DNA of 64,000 nt from Aphis gossypii. Its lineage: Eukaryota; Arthropoda; Insecta; Hemiptera; Aphididae. This document shows, one piece after another, positions 1 to 11,859 of the stretch. The position numbers and the translations under genes are program-made. The stretch's first letter is position 1. Each line of letters opens with the position of its first letter. Below the pieces are notes generated by a model. That model saw only the letters and a program-made list of their open reading frames with translations. It searched no databases and was not told where the DNA came from. The DNA is taken from assembly GCF_020184175.1 (NCBI RefSeq), contig NC_065533.1, positions 54,164,351 through 54,228,350 of the forward strand. Direction: 5' to 3'.

Positions 1-1
1 A

Positions 2-3000
2 TCAATTATTTCGTTGAGAAAAGAAGTTGAACAGCTCAAGTCAAAGTATGCCGGATTCAAGAAGGAAACTGAGAGTATTAGAATCATATTTCAGAAGTTG
101 ATCGAAGATTTAAAATACAATTGTAATCGGATGATATACTTTATGTGTCTTCAGTGTATTACTTCCAGAAGGTATGCGTTTATTTGTTTCACTTGGAACA
201 CAATGTAAAAAAATGTATGATTTTATTTAAACAATCCTTAGCAATAAAATGAGAACAGATTTGATGAGTAAACGTGACAGTGAAGCTGTTAAGTCGTACA
301 AGATTTTGTGTGAACTTAGTTTTGCCATGAGCACTGTTCCATGTAAACATTTGATCTCCTATATCACCAGATTAATTAACTATTGGCATTGTGTACTTGA
401 AAAATTTTATTTGGAGTAAGAATTATTTAGCCATGATAAGAAATAATTAAAAGCTTTCTACAAAAATTGTGATTATGATTACTTTTTTTTTTGTGTAGAG
501 ATTTTGAAATTACTTTAAAACAAATGAACTGGCCATTTACAATGAACGAAATAACAGATAATGCAAAATTAAATAACTTCAAACAACAGTTTCAACGTTT
601 AGCCGATATGTTGATAAAAGTTCAACTTCCGTATCCTTTTTATGAACAATATAAATGTACACAATTAAATGATATAATGTTTAAAAATCCTTAGCTCACA
701 TTGTAGTAAAAATGATCATACTGAATTCGATGAGCAAACATCACAATTATTAGAACATTATTCTCATGTATCCATGCCAATAATTATGATATTAGTACCT
801 TTTCGAAAAAGATTTTTTTACCATTTTACTGGCAAAAAACAGACCAACAAACCTGATAAACCTGAATGGTTTTTATCTAGAGTATTGAGCTGGATTAGAG
901 ATTATAGAACATTTGTTGTAGATTGGCTGGGTCCAGTCTACTCAGAAAATGGAAAAAGACCAATCGACTCTCAAGTAAATAATAATTTTATTGCAATATC
1001 AGAAAATTGATCATAGATAATTTTGCATTTTATAATTTTTGTATTTCTTTTTACAGCATGATTTTATTAAAGGATTATTGCAGTTTGTTGTAGTTAAACT
1101 TGATTCAGATTTGTCACATTTTCAACTGGAAGATATTGTATTTTCACATATTGTAGATGAAACATTAGCATTTGAACATGAATTGAGAAAAGTGTATAAT
1201 TATCCAAATGATTATCCAAGTGTTACAGAAGTTTTAACTCAAGCTCAAATCTTCTTCAAATGGATTAACATGGAACGAAAATGTAAGACATTTTATATTA
1301 AATGTTATTTATAAATATTATTAAATTAATTTTTAAATTATTAAGATGCTCATATCAAAATGGATGAAATTCTACAGAATAAAGAACAGTGGAAGATCTT
1401 AGTTTATGATAGTCAATATTGTATGACCGTATGTGCGGATAGTTTTTTAACTTTGTTAAACACTATGAGCGATCGATATAGTATACTTCGTCAACCAAGA
1501 CATAAGTAAGAATATATATAAATCTATAATTATGGGGTTGGTAACAACTAACAAATAATATATGTATGTTAAACCATACACCTTGAAGCAGAGATCTCTA
1601 AACTATTTTTTTAGGGGGCTGTCGAAAGCTCTCAGAGAGCAAAAAGTATATAAACGCGTATAATTTTTAATTTCAAAGAAATATCATTAAAAAAAAATTT
1701 AAATTATACAAATAATAATCTTAGCCGGAAGACTTATATTCTTAAATTAACGTACCTATCAATTCTTTTTTTTCATACACATTTCTTTAACTGATTTAAA
1801 ATTACCACCAGTAAATCTTTTCATTATTTTTGTCAATATAACAATATGTGAAATACAAAATTTAGCCTTTCTAGAAACTTTGTTGATATTATTTTGTTTT
1901 TTAAAGACAATATAGTTGAAATGAAAATTATTTTTACAAGTAACTGCAATTGTAATATCAGCTGTTATTTCCCAGTAAATTTTAAAATGTTTTATAATGA
2001 ATATTGTATTCTTTAACCTTACAACCAAAATTATAGGCGTATGCACGGGGGCAGCAGAGGCAGCATATGCTACCCCTGAACTTTCTTTAGGGCTACCGCA
2101 GCTGGCAAATATTTAATAATGTTTTATTTACAATTTCAATTAAATACCCATTTCTTTTCTTTTTTTTTTTTTTTAATAAATTTCTTCAGTTTATTTATAA
2201 TTATTTAAAAATATATATTTTATATTGTTATTAATGTTAATTTATTTTATTATATTATAAATAATAAATATTAATCATAGGCTTGTGGAAAAGGACACCT
2301 TAGTTTTAGTACTTTACTGTATAATTTTTTTTATTCAAAAAACAAATAACCAATACAATTAAAATTTTGGTGCCCTATACTTTTTTTTTTTTTTTTTTTA
2401 ATCGGCAATACACCCACCACCTAGAAACGCCGCCGTGAAGCAATGCTTCGAGTAGAAGGTCGCCATCTTTTATTGAGCAACATAAATACAATTATAATAA
2501 TACAATAGCAAATGATGATAGTACAATAAACGATCTGCGTCGTTGAGGATGGGGGTAGGCGGTACAATCCCCCACCACACAGCCCCTTACAATTGATTTA
2601 ATTATTTTGTGTTCCTTTCCTTCTTCATACTGCGGGGAGGTAGCCTCGCAGTCTTGAGGCTGGGGGCACATCCCAGCCCTATACTAAAAAAAGTAAAACT
2701 ATAGTCCGAGTTTAATGGTAAATTTGAAGAATGGGAATTAATTTCTTGCTGCTTCTGAAACTGGAGTCTGCGTACGCCTATGACCAAAATATTTTCTTTG
2801 CAAAGTAAGCATTATTTTATTACCAGAATCAATAACTTTAAATATTTTAAGAGTTATTTTTTTATTAAAAATTCAACATTCTGAACAATATTACTTATCT
2901 ATCCTCTCCCTGAAATGTATAATGAGTAAAAATAAATTTAAAAAAAATAACATGATAAGAACACTTGTCATTAATAAGTTATTGATAATTGATAAATTTC

Positions 3001-5748
3001 ACATACTTTTAGTTTATTTATTGTCTTGTTGGAGTGAGGAATGGTAAAAATGTGTTTGTGAAAACCTCTGCTCTACAGTACAAAAATAAATAAATATATA
3101 TTAATAAATTAATTACTAAATAATTTTTTTGGTTTGTTTATTCTAATAAATAACTCATTTTTGTTTTTAGACTTCAGTTTTTAAAATTACAAACTGATCT
3201 ATTGGAAGAATTTAGACAAAATATAGTTGCTGAAGAAATTGAATCTAATGAATATTTATCAGAAATGTTGTGTACATTGCATTATATATCATACACCCTT
3301 TATAACTGGGGAACCAATATGGTTTGTTAATATAAAATAACTATTAATTATTAAATATATTGAAAAGAAATGACAAAAAACTGTTGAAAATCAATCTAAA
3401 CATTTCTTTGAATTTATAAATGTTAAGGTGTATACTCACATAGTGGTAAATGTTGGCATTTCGTTAATATTTATAAAAATAAAGACTTTTACCAGTGTTG
3501 GTTATCATATACATTACTATTTTAGGTATTTGGTGAATGTTGGATATTCTTATAAAAATGAAAAATCAATTTTTTGTACATTTTATAATTAATTATTATA
3601 CAAATATTGATTTTATTTTTTTCAACCAAATGAATCTTGGTGACATTTTGAGTTAAGCCAAATTGTCTCTACAGCATATCATTTAGAGTTTTTTTTATAT
3701 ATATTTAACTTTTAGGTGACATCTTGGTACTTCAAAATTTTATATATATGTGGAACATGATAGGGTGCCGTAGAAACAAAATCCTGTTTTTTTAATAACT
3801 ACAAAGTATACCCTTAGTTACTAGGTACATAACTATTTTCGAAACTTATGCATTTTATTTATAATTTTATCTTACCAAGCCTTGGTTCTCACTTTTTGAA
3901 TGCTTGGTTGATACCTTTTTCAGAAGCTTGATAGTGCTTTGTTTTATAACAATTTCCCTTTGTTCACTGTAAATAGATGTATAAATTTATTTATAATGCC
4001 ATTTTAATATGTGAAAGTCATTATATATTACAATAACTACTGTTAAAATGTTTTGAAGATCCATGTGTCCACAGTCAATGTATGGATCATACTAATATAT
4101 TATAATAATTATCACGTACAAGGCATAAATACTAAATTTTTTGTGCCCTAACATATCTGTATTATTATACTTAAATTCAAAATCTCTAAAACAAAATGTC
4201 TCAAAAAAATACAGAATCTATCTTTATTATATTACAATAAAGTGATAACATTGTCATTTAAAAAATATCATAATTGTAGTATAATGTATGATCTTAAGAT
4301 AATAGCTCATATACACTGTACTTGTAATCCTGTTAACATTCACAATTACCGAATATCATTTTTATATGTCAACAATCACTAATTATTGACTAAAAACACT
4401 TTTGACAACATTCGCTAAGAATTTTGAAATAAGTTGTTGTTTACCAGCTTAGACATACATCTTGGCATAAAAATTTAAAAAAAGTAACTTATTTTATACA
4501 TATTTTTAAAACTTTTGGCTATTCTATTAATTTACTATTTAAACCTAAATATTTTTATATAATTTGTTTGATTTTTGTTTCAGCACTTTTTATCTTTATT
4601 GAATTATAAATGTGAATTAGAAAATGAAGTAAGAAGTAGGAGTGAAAGTGAGTTTACAGAAGTATTAGACACTGCAGATACAGTATTTGATGATTCGATA
4701 AGATTATACAATTTGGGAATAGATAATTTACTTAATTGTTTAACAGAAAACATTATGACCAAAGTTAAATACATTTCAAAACAATATAAACGTGATAGGT
4801 AAATATTCCTTTGAAATAATCTAAGAGAAAGTGAAAAATTTAGCTGAAAATAAATTATAATATTATGTCATATTATTTCATTTTTAAATATGCCTTAAAA
4901 ATACTTGTTTATGGTTATTATACAAATATGTTGAAATTGTAATAACAAAAGACTAATATTATTCTGTATATAGTATATATAGTTCTGGTTACTGAACAGT
5001 CTTCTTTGCACGCCTTTCATATTATTTCTAATTGTTATTGTTTAACAAATTGTAATATATTTTATTAAATAAAAATATATTTATATTTAATGAAAATGAT
5101 TATAAGCTGGATTGATTGAAACATTTTCTAATTGTGTTTATGTAAATTTAACAACAAAATATATTTTTTTAGATGGCATATAATGGAATCCTTAGTTGAT
5201 GAAAACAAATACAGTATTACAGACAGTGGTTGGATGATGTATGAAACTTTTACAGAAAATTTGAATACATTAAATAAAAGTTTACCTACTTCCTTATTTA
5301 ATAAATGTTGGCCAATATTAGCTACTAAGATGTCAACGGTCAGTACACAATTAGTGAGTTATGTAAATCAGCTTAATAAATGTATTCTATTTGTTACAGT
5401 TTCTTTTTAATGACGTTTTGTTAGCCAATATGTTCAACAGAGGTGGTGCTCAACATCTTCTGTGTGATGTACGATATAAACTACTCCCCATTTTTTCAAA
5501 ATATACAACTAAACCTAGTATCTATATTGAACGGTAAAAATATAATTAATAATTTATTTATTATCAAAAAAGATGTGTTTATCAATTTAATCATATATAA
5601 TAAAATCATAATAATTTTTAGGTTATTAGAAGCTTGCAGAGTTCTAAATTTTGAACCTAACTTTAAACCAGTTATTTTAAAACGGAATGAAGTATCAGAA
5701 ATATTACTACGTCGTATTGAACACGGAAATGTGCTTGAATTGGGATAA
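2..5748 (+). CDS. RINT1: RINT1 (RAD50-interacting protein 1 / Tip20-like), 5'-partial, 10 exons
   Basis: RINT1 is a subunit of the NRZ/Dsl1 tethering complex (with ZW10 and NAG) that captures Golgi-derived vesicles at the ER; it also has checkpoint roles. Exons read here: <1-171, 242-415, 499-974, 1057-1282, 1346-1505, 3171-3321, 4584-4798, 5173-5353, 5400-5533, 5622-5748 (stop TAA 5746-5748). All junctions are GT/AG and phases agree. About 670 residues are visible against roughly 790 in human, so about 110 N-terminal residues lie off the left edge. Family blocks seen include DFEITLKQMNWPF, the KRFFYHFTGKKQTN / KPEWFLSRVLSWI block, IVDETLAFEHEL, LQFLKLQTDLLEEFR and LLANMFNRGGAQHL. The first exon shows the end of a coiled coil (KEVEQLKSKY). 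Exon 3 needs a 1-nt correction near 683-687. The 1506-3170 intron is filled with transposons. Assignment is by remembered human RINT1 similarity along the whole length and is strong. Confidence 0.93.
683..694 (+). other. RINT1: Apparent frameshift in RINT1 exon 3
   Basis: The exon opens in the frame of 500 and runs through FQRLADMLIKVQL to NDIMFKNP, then meets TAG at 692-694. The conserved block MPIIMILVPFRKRFF (774 on) lies in another frame, which is open from 678 onward. Dropping one A from the AAAAA run at 683-687 joins the frames with no stop. A GT..AG pair at 679-694 would restore frame too but only 16 nt long, too short for a spliceosomal intron. An indel in the assembly or a real lesion are both possible. 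Confidence 0.8.
2032..2782. mobile_element. Non-autonomous hAT-type DNA transposon with 8-bp TSD
   Basis: The terminal inverted repeats are TATAGGCGTATGCA at the left and, reverse-complemented, CATAGGCGTACGCA at the right. The octamer ACCAAAAT is found immediately outside both ends (2024-2031 and 2783-2790), the duplication length typical of hAT elements. The element is 751 bp including a nested LINE, about 450 bp without it. A G-rich patch (GGGGGCAGCAGAGGCAGC) follows the left terminus. No transposase reading frame is visible. It lies in the 1506-3170 intron of RINT1. Confidence 0.8.
2382..2675 (-). mobile_element. 5'-truncated LINE (non-LTR retrotransposon) 3' end, nested in hAT element
   Basis: On the - strand a GC-richer 270-bp segment ends in an A tract of 18, seen as T's from 2382. 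It is flanked by a 10-bp target duplication GCCCTATACT at 2372-2381 and 2676-2685. Near its 5' end is a short reading frame ending SLKTARLPPRSMKKERNTK, plausibly the C-terminus of the RT polyprotein, followed by about 210 bp of 3' UTR. Poly(A) tail, 5' truncation and variable-length duplication are the hallmarks of target-primed reverse transcription. The clade is not identifiable. Confidence 0.75.
5354..5399 (+). other. RINT1: Ultra-short 46-bp intron of RINT1
   Basis: The donor GTGAGT at 5354 and acceptor TTGTTACAG ending 5399 bound 46 bp. Reading through leads to a stop at 5408-5410. Removing it joins KMSTVSTQL directly to FLFNDVLLANMF in frame, matching the family's conserved ANxFN block. 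Confidence 0.85.
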
Positions 5749-7030
5749 TTTAAATGAACTTTGTTAAATGATATTATAGCTGATGTGAATGTACTGAATT
5801 CAAGGCTTAAGCTGTTGTTGGTTTTAAAATAATACTATTTATTTTATGTTTAATTGATTAAAAATGTAATTTTTTGTAAAAACTATTATAAAAAATGTTT
5901 GGACTTAGGAAATAAATCTACACACATTTATTATTATTATTAGTTATTTATTTTTCAATATAATTAAATTCCAATCACATTGTCATACTTGCTACTCAAA
6001 AATAACAATTTAAATGTTCTATCCAAAACTACCTTCAAAGCAGAAAATTTAAGTATTTTTCAACTACTTATCATGTATAAATATATGAAAAATAAAATTA
6101 AAATAAACACATGAAAAATTCATTCACATTTATTGTTCAACTCAGAATCTAAACCAAGTCATAATAACTGCTGAAAAATTACAAATTACAAATTTTTGTT
6201 TAAATTTCCTTAAAATATGGCTGTAAGAATTAGATAGCTAAGTAAATGATCAAAGAAATTTTGTAATAACACTACCTTAACTACGGTCATGGCTTAAAAT
6301 AATACATATTATCATAAATAAATCAACACCTTAAATGCTACAAGTACATGGCTGACTAGTGGCTTGTCATTCTTGTGTATATTTGTTGTGTTTGTGTTTA
6401 AAAGAGAAAAAATTTTATTTAACAAAATCAAAAGTCAATTGTTATAAGAATTTTTCATGCTATGTTTTTGCTAAGCGTAAAGAAATTTTTTTTATTATCT
6501 AAAATCAATTGTTCTGTGTACACATATTTATACATGAACATGGTTTAGGAAACAGCTAAATTTACATAAAAACAAAAATGGTAAGTTATGGTGAATCTCC
6601 ATAACTATAAGGTAGATGTAGGGAATACATACATGTCAGTTAACATGTTAAGATAGTATTCACAGAGTAAATAGTAAAATCTATGAAGATTCTTTAAATT
6701 TCTTGAGTAAAAATTACCACAGTTATATCTTATAACAGATTAATTGTTATTATAGACAAAACTCATCTAGCATCAACCTGATTCCCAGGAAATTGTGAAG
6801 CTGTGTTACAATACAATTGTTAACTACGTACTCTTCTCTAACGATCATAGATTTAAAAACATTTACAAGTCACATTTTTTTTTTTTTTTTTTTTAATTGT
6901 ATATTAATAACAATAATGTATTAAGAGCATGATAATATTATTATAATATAATAAAATTACATTCAAAAAAAAAATTATATTCTTTTAAATTTTTTTTACT
7001 GTAGTATTTGTATTTTATATTTCATTGAAG
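5749..7030. other. Convergent 3' flanks of RINT1 and the PB1-UBA gene
   Basis: No coding region is seen between the two convergent genes. AATAAA at 5911-5916, about 165 bp after the RINT1 stop, is a plausible polyadenylation signal. On the opposite strand AATAAA occurs at several places (for example the TTTATT near 6414 and 6127), so the end of the minus gene cannot be chosen. A T tract lies at about 6878-6896. Confidence 0.5.
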
Positions 7031-9563
7031 TTAAGGTTGAGAATTAATGGCTTTTTCATAATCATTATTAAATTTCTTTAATACTATAATATTGCGAAAC
7101 TCGTCGGTAAATCCATATGCTTTCAACTTATGAAATAAACTATCAACATTTTCAGATTCAAAATTTAGAAGAACTGACAATGCATCAAATCTTTCCATTT
7201 CCAACGTGGGTGATATTAAGTTCTATAACATTTCAAAAAATTTATTTTTATTTTAATTTAATTATTACGGCAAATGTATTGTAACTTTACATCATTAGTT
7301 TCTGACAACAAACTTTCCTTGTCTTCCTCAGTATTTTTTTTACATTCATCCAAATTGGGTTTAAATCCTATCTGATCTAATTTACCTAATTAAATAATTT
7401 TTTTTTTTTAAATATTAAAAATTTGAACTTAATATTGCGTTTTTTCAAACTTACTCAAGAAAGTATTCTTTTCTTTGCTTTCAGACCTAAACACATAAAC
7501 TCTAATTAATACACAACTTGAAAAATAAACATATATTTATTCAAATACCTAATGGCCGAAAAAGTGCTGGATTTATTTTCATCAGTGTTTTCGATAAAAT
7601 CCGATAATTTATCAACTTTAAATGTTAAATTATCAATTTTTTTTGATAAAATCTGAAATGTTAACTATCATTAATGTTTTAATTAATAAAATCATTAAAT
7701 GAAATGTTGTACTACCATAAATTGAGCTTCTTTGTCATCTAGCAAGTTATTAATTATAATTACTACAAGTTCTACGTTGCAGTGCATTGTTTTGGTTACA
7801 GCATTATAGGCAATTTTTGTTTCCTATATTTAAAAAATACTGTTAATAAATAATACAATTAAGTGCAAAGAATATACTTTTATAAAAATTAAAATATTAT
7901 TCTTAAAAACTGGCGAAAATCACCCACACAAATTAACTGTAATAACAAAAGCTAGGATTTGCATGCAACAGGGTGTTTTTTTTTTTTACTATGTTCAATT
8001 GGAGCTTAGTGAGTAATCCATCATTTATAATATTCTAATGCAAATATGCTTTTTTCATTTTATATGTTTTTGCATAAGTTAAGTTTAATTTATAATTTTG
8101 TATATTTTAGTATTTATTTATTTAAGCTAATGATAATATTAAACTGATCAATGTATACATCTTGATTTTTTGATCAAATATAAACTTTATTTTTAATTTT
8201 ATGTACACAATCAATACCCCATGGTACAATGTGTGATAAAAATTAATATAGATACACTGAATTAACTAAGGTAGAAAAAATAATGAAAATATATATGATA
8301 TCTATATAAACCCCAAGATAAGGTGTAATTTGTAGTGTATAATTACACATTACACTCAATCCTAATTTTTATTATATAATAAAAAACGTTCAACTACTAC
8401 ATAACATCGCTAAGCATCACTGTTTTAAAGATTGTTTATTTTAAAAATGTCTAAAGAAAAAAATAAAAAAAATAAAGACAATTTTTTGAAGAATTATCAA
8501 GCAATATTTTTAAAACCTAAAGGTTTTAAAATATTATACTCTTTGTAGTAAAAATCAATTACCTGTATTAAACATCCCATTTAAATTGATTTTTAAAATA
8601 AGTTAATAATGTTTTTAAGACAAGGAAACCAATTTGATGCCAATCTATTTCATCAATAGCAATAGTAAAAATTACAAAAAAATTAGAAAATTTAAAAATT
8701 GAAACAGTTTTTATAAACTTTAAATATTAAATACTGAGAAATATTTACAATTAATTTCTTAAAAAGCAAAATTATAACTTAGAATTTAATAATTTATAAG
8801 CCAATTAAAATTATTTTATACTAATCAACACATTATTTTATGAACTTTACCATTAAAAATTTAACATCATCATCTGATTGAAGTTCCATCTAAAATAAAA
8901 AAAAATTACAATACTAAATTTAATGCAGTTTAGCTATGTAGTCATATTTTAATGCAGCAGTTATGGCAGTGTTGGCCTGGCATACAAAATGCCTCAGTCG
9001 CAATTTTTCTCTGGGGCCTCAATTTTTTTTTCTTAATATTTACTATGAATTAGATTGATTATAGGGTAGTGAATTAGTGTATATCCTCCTTCTTCTGTCA
9101 CAATTATAAACTAAAAATTTAAAAGCTTAGGCCGTGTTTGCGGCCCTGACCAGGCCTACACTGAGTTTGGGGCTAATTAACAATAATGTAGGTATTAAAA
9201 TTATCTTACCATATTTCCATCGAGCGTTGGACACAATAACATAAGTTCCTCTGTTTCCTCCAATTTTAATTCATTTTTCTATAAAATGATTAATAACATC
9301 ATAATTTAAACAAAAGTTAGACATGTAAAATATAACTTTTCTATATATTATATATATAGAAAAAAAAGTGAAATCTATATGCATAAGTAATATACTAAAA
9401 TTGACATAAAACAATACATAATAATGTAATTGACAATGAAAATATTCATTTATTTATTTACTAGTATGTCAGTTAATCCAGATAAATCTATGGGAGTTTT
9501 TATTTCAAGTTTAATTGATGTTTTTCTGTAGCGAAATTTAAAAGTAACAAAAACATGCGACAT
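7031..9563 (-). CDS. PB1 + coiled coil + UBA-like protein (246 aa), p62/NBR1-like architecture, 8 exons
   Basis: Exons on the - strand: 9563-9462, 9278-9210, 8889-8851, 7823-7716, 7652-7549, 7486-7455, 7385-7291, 7222-7031 (ATG at 9563, TAA at 7033-7031). All boundaries are GT/AG and phases agree, giving 246 residues. Residues 1 to about 95 read as a PB1 domain: a basic first strand (VFVTFKFRYRKTSIKLEI) and an acidic OPCA-like motif LDGNMMELQSDDDV (residues 53-66). Residues 107-130 (ILSKKIDNLTFKVDKLSDFI) form a short coiled coil. The C-terminus has a UBA-like helix set: KLKAYGFTDEFRN, then LKKFNNDYEKAI. p62 and NBR1 carry PB1 and UBA at their ends and act as ubiquitin-binding autophagy receptors. 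No ZZ zinc finger or FW domain is seen here, and a LIR is only hinted at by TFSAI. A reduced or diverged NBR1/p62 relative is my inference; another PB1 scaffold is possible. Gene structure is firmer than function. Confidence 0.8.
8967..9163. mobile_element. hAT-type MITE (197 bp) in intron of PB1-UBA gene
   Basis: Left terminus CAGTGTTGGCCTGG and right terminus CCAGGCCTACACTG are inverted repeats with one mismatch over 14 bp. The flanking octamers AGTTATGG (8959-8966) and AGTTTGGG (9164-9171) agree at 6 of 8 positions, fitting an old 8-bp duplication. The inside holds no reading frame but has G/C-rich words near both ends (CTGGGGCCTC, GCGGCCCTGACC). It lies in the 8890-9209 intron. Confidence 0.7.
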
Positions 9564-9830
9564 GATGAGGCGTGTATCTGTTGTTCTTTGAAAATTTTAA
9601 TCAAACGATTAATTAATTATTAAATTAACTCGTATGAACAATTATTATACTTATAAACACACACTGTGATGCTATACAAAATATAACGTATTTAACGCTG
9701 AGAAAAAATAACAATAATAATTATAAGCCAACAGTAATAGTTTATCTGGAGACTCGTGTGCGTGACAGAATACGGCGGAACTGCGGAAGTGACGCTTCTA
9801 GAGGTACCTAGGCAAAATAAAATAATTTGT
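9564..9830 (-). promoter_or_regulatory. 5' flank of PB1-UBA gene
   Basis: The sequence upstream of the ATG at 9563 turns GC-richer around 9750-9815 (CGTGTGCGTGACAGAATACGGCGGAA region). No TATA box is seen at a fitting distance, so this would be a TATA-less promoter. Its role is placed by position only. Confidence 0.35.
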
Positions 9831-9903
9831 AATGGTTAGGTTTTGTCGGTTTTAGACGAGCATAATCCAAGTCCTATCGGTATGCCACTCGTCCGAATTA
9901 CCT

Positions 9904-9985
9904 ATTTATTATTAGATGTATAATCACAGAATAGATGACATTATTATTACATTTCATCTATTCTGTGATATACTTAATAATAAAT
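9904..9985. repeat. Long-stem hairpin (pre-miRNA-sized inverted repeat)
   Basis: Arms at 9904-9938 and 9954-9985 pair over about 32 bp. The core TCACAGAATAGATGA pairs perfectly with TCATCTATTCTGTGA, the outer ATTTATTATTA with TAATAATAAAT, with one small bulged section between. The loop is about 15 nt. It could be a tiny palindromic MITE or a microRNA-like precursor; sequence alone does not decide. Confidence 0.6.
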
Positions 9986-11365
9986 CTTGTGGAAAAGTGT
10001 AACCATTCAATCGATAAGTTAGATAGCGCTAAAAATACCTTGACCTTGGGATATTTTACATGCACGATTATGACGTATAATGGTTCAATCTGACAAAGCC
10101 ATTCGATTCCTTGTCAGTTTTTTTTTTACGAATCGATGTATAACTCAATTTCGCCAATTTTGGAAACACGTAATATAGAAGCGGACGAAGTTAAGCGCCG
10201 ATTAGTCGTTATTACCCGAGTCGGTTGAGGCGAACACCCAGAGCGCGCTACGCGGTCCATCTTATGTGGCCCACCGACAACCACAATAATATAGAATGTA
10301 ATAATATATTACATTCATAACAATTAACATTCATTATCCATAATATAGATACTATAGAAAACGTACTACAATGACATGAATTATTAACGTAGGTAGCATT
10401 ATATTCAAACTGTTACCTAACACTTGGTAAATACTCTAAATAATTTATTTATTTTCTGAAATTTTTGAAACTAATTAAAATAATTCTTGCAGATTCATCT
10501 GTTAAAGCAATTTTGGTTAATGTTTTTGGTGGACACTAGGACACATATAAGTATTTATAGCATTAGTTTTTTATCTTACTCAATGTATTATACAAAGATC
10601 GTTTTGAAAATGGAGCTTTCTCCGTCAATAAAGAAAATAATAATAATAATTTAAAAGTTTTCTTTCATTTGTGTCTCCTTCAATATAAATTTTAGATGAA
10701 CTCAAATTTTTTTATTTTTTAAACCACGCTTGGCCGAGATGAAAATTACAACCTCGAATAATACTGGTTGGCCATATACTATAAGAACCGCTTCGTGTAT
10801 TCCAATTTTGAAATCAATTACGAATACGAATTTACGAACATATTTTGGTTAAGTACAAATCCTTCGGTCAAACATGCATCACGTAACTTTTTAAATAAAT
10901 ATGTTCATAAGTTGATGTACGTTTATTAGGAAGCAATGCATATACCAGAGACGTCAGACGTATGTATAGTATATACCATTTTGAAAACCATGCAGTAAAA
11001 AACTGATAAAAACATTTAGTACCTACAGAATATTTCGTCCATAAAAACTTTTTCCATAGAACATATAAGTAGGTATTTTAAATTTGTGAGACATGTAAAT
11101 ACAATTATATTTGTTTCCTTATCATTGGTAATTACCAAAAAGTTTTCATTTTTGTTAGTCATAATATTCATACTTATTAGAACTTTATGTGTTTCATTAA
11201 TATAACCTTTTGGAAGTGCCAAGTGGTGAGTGATATTTGGGTTTTTTATTATATAAATTTCATTCTCAGTATTTTATATTCTGATTTAAATAAAAAAAAA
11301 CTTACCTACCTGACAGATCAGGGGATAAGGTTCTAGAACTAGACCATACATTTTTATCGGGCGTA

Positions 11366-11859
11366 TGTAATTTGCGCCAAAAACAACTAAAAAAAAATGT
11401 ATGTTATTTGCGTCACTTTTTAAGTTTGTAATTTGAGCCAAATAAAATTAAATAAAAAGGCATTATATAATCTGTGTAACCGTGTACCTACCTACTAAAA
11501 TTTTAATTAGCTCCACCAATATTATAATTATAAATAAAATGTATATAAGTAAAACAAACTCCATGTATATTAAATAAGTAAATTTTCGTTTAGTATATGT
11601 ACCATTTTTTTAATATAACATATAATTTTTTATAAAATACCTAGTTTATGAACTTTTTTTTATACTTATAGTTTAATGACAAAACTAAGCCTTTTTTATC
11701 AATTTTATTTTGTTGATAATTTGAATATTGATGAAAGCGTAGCGCAAATTACATACTCCATTTCGTTTTCTGTCATAGCGCAAAATACCAAAATTAATTT
11801 GTAGGTATATAAGTGGCGCAAAATACATGTTATATTTTTATATTTTGGCGCAAATTACA
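11366..11859. mobile_element. MITE-like element with TGTAATTTGCGCCAAAA termini
   Basis: TGTAATTTGCGCCAAAA at 11366-11382 is repeated perfectly in inverted orientation at 11843-11859, 17 of 17 bases. Inside, further GCGCAAATTAC / GCGCAAAATAC words recur (about 11750, 11780, 11812). The 494-bp span has no reading frame. No clear target duplication is visible, so the family is unassigned. Confidence 0.65.

Larger units (their letters stand above)
1589..3070. mobile_element. Possible outer, degenerate hAT-like element in RINT1 intron
   Basis: The left end reads AGCAGAGATCTCTAAACT (from 1588) and the right end, reverse-complemented, reads AGCAGAGGTTTTCACAAAC (ending about 3070). These resemble hAT-type CAGRGRTYTYCAAAC termini. 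Flanking octamers CCTTGAAG and CTCTACAG agree at only 4 of 8 places, so target duplication is not proven. No transposase was recognised inside. It would enclose the well-supported element at 2032-2782. Confidence 0.4.

Noticed and set aside
679..694. GT..AG pair that would restore the RINT1 frame as an intron
   Set aside because: Sixteen nucleotides is below any plausible spliceosomal intron; an A-run indel is simpler.
1759..2046. 95-codon minus-strand frame in the RINT1 intron
   Set aside because: Overlaps the edge of the hAT element, Lys/Ile/Asn-rich as expected by chance, no transposase motif.
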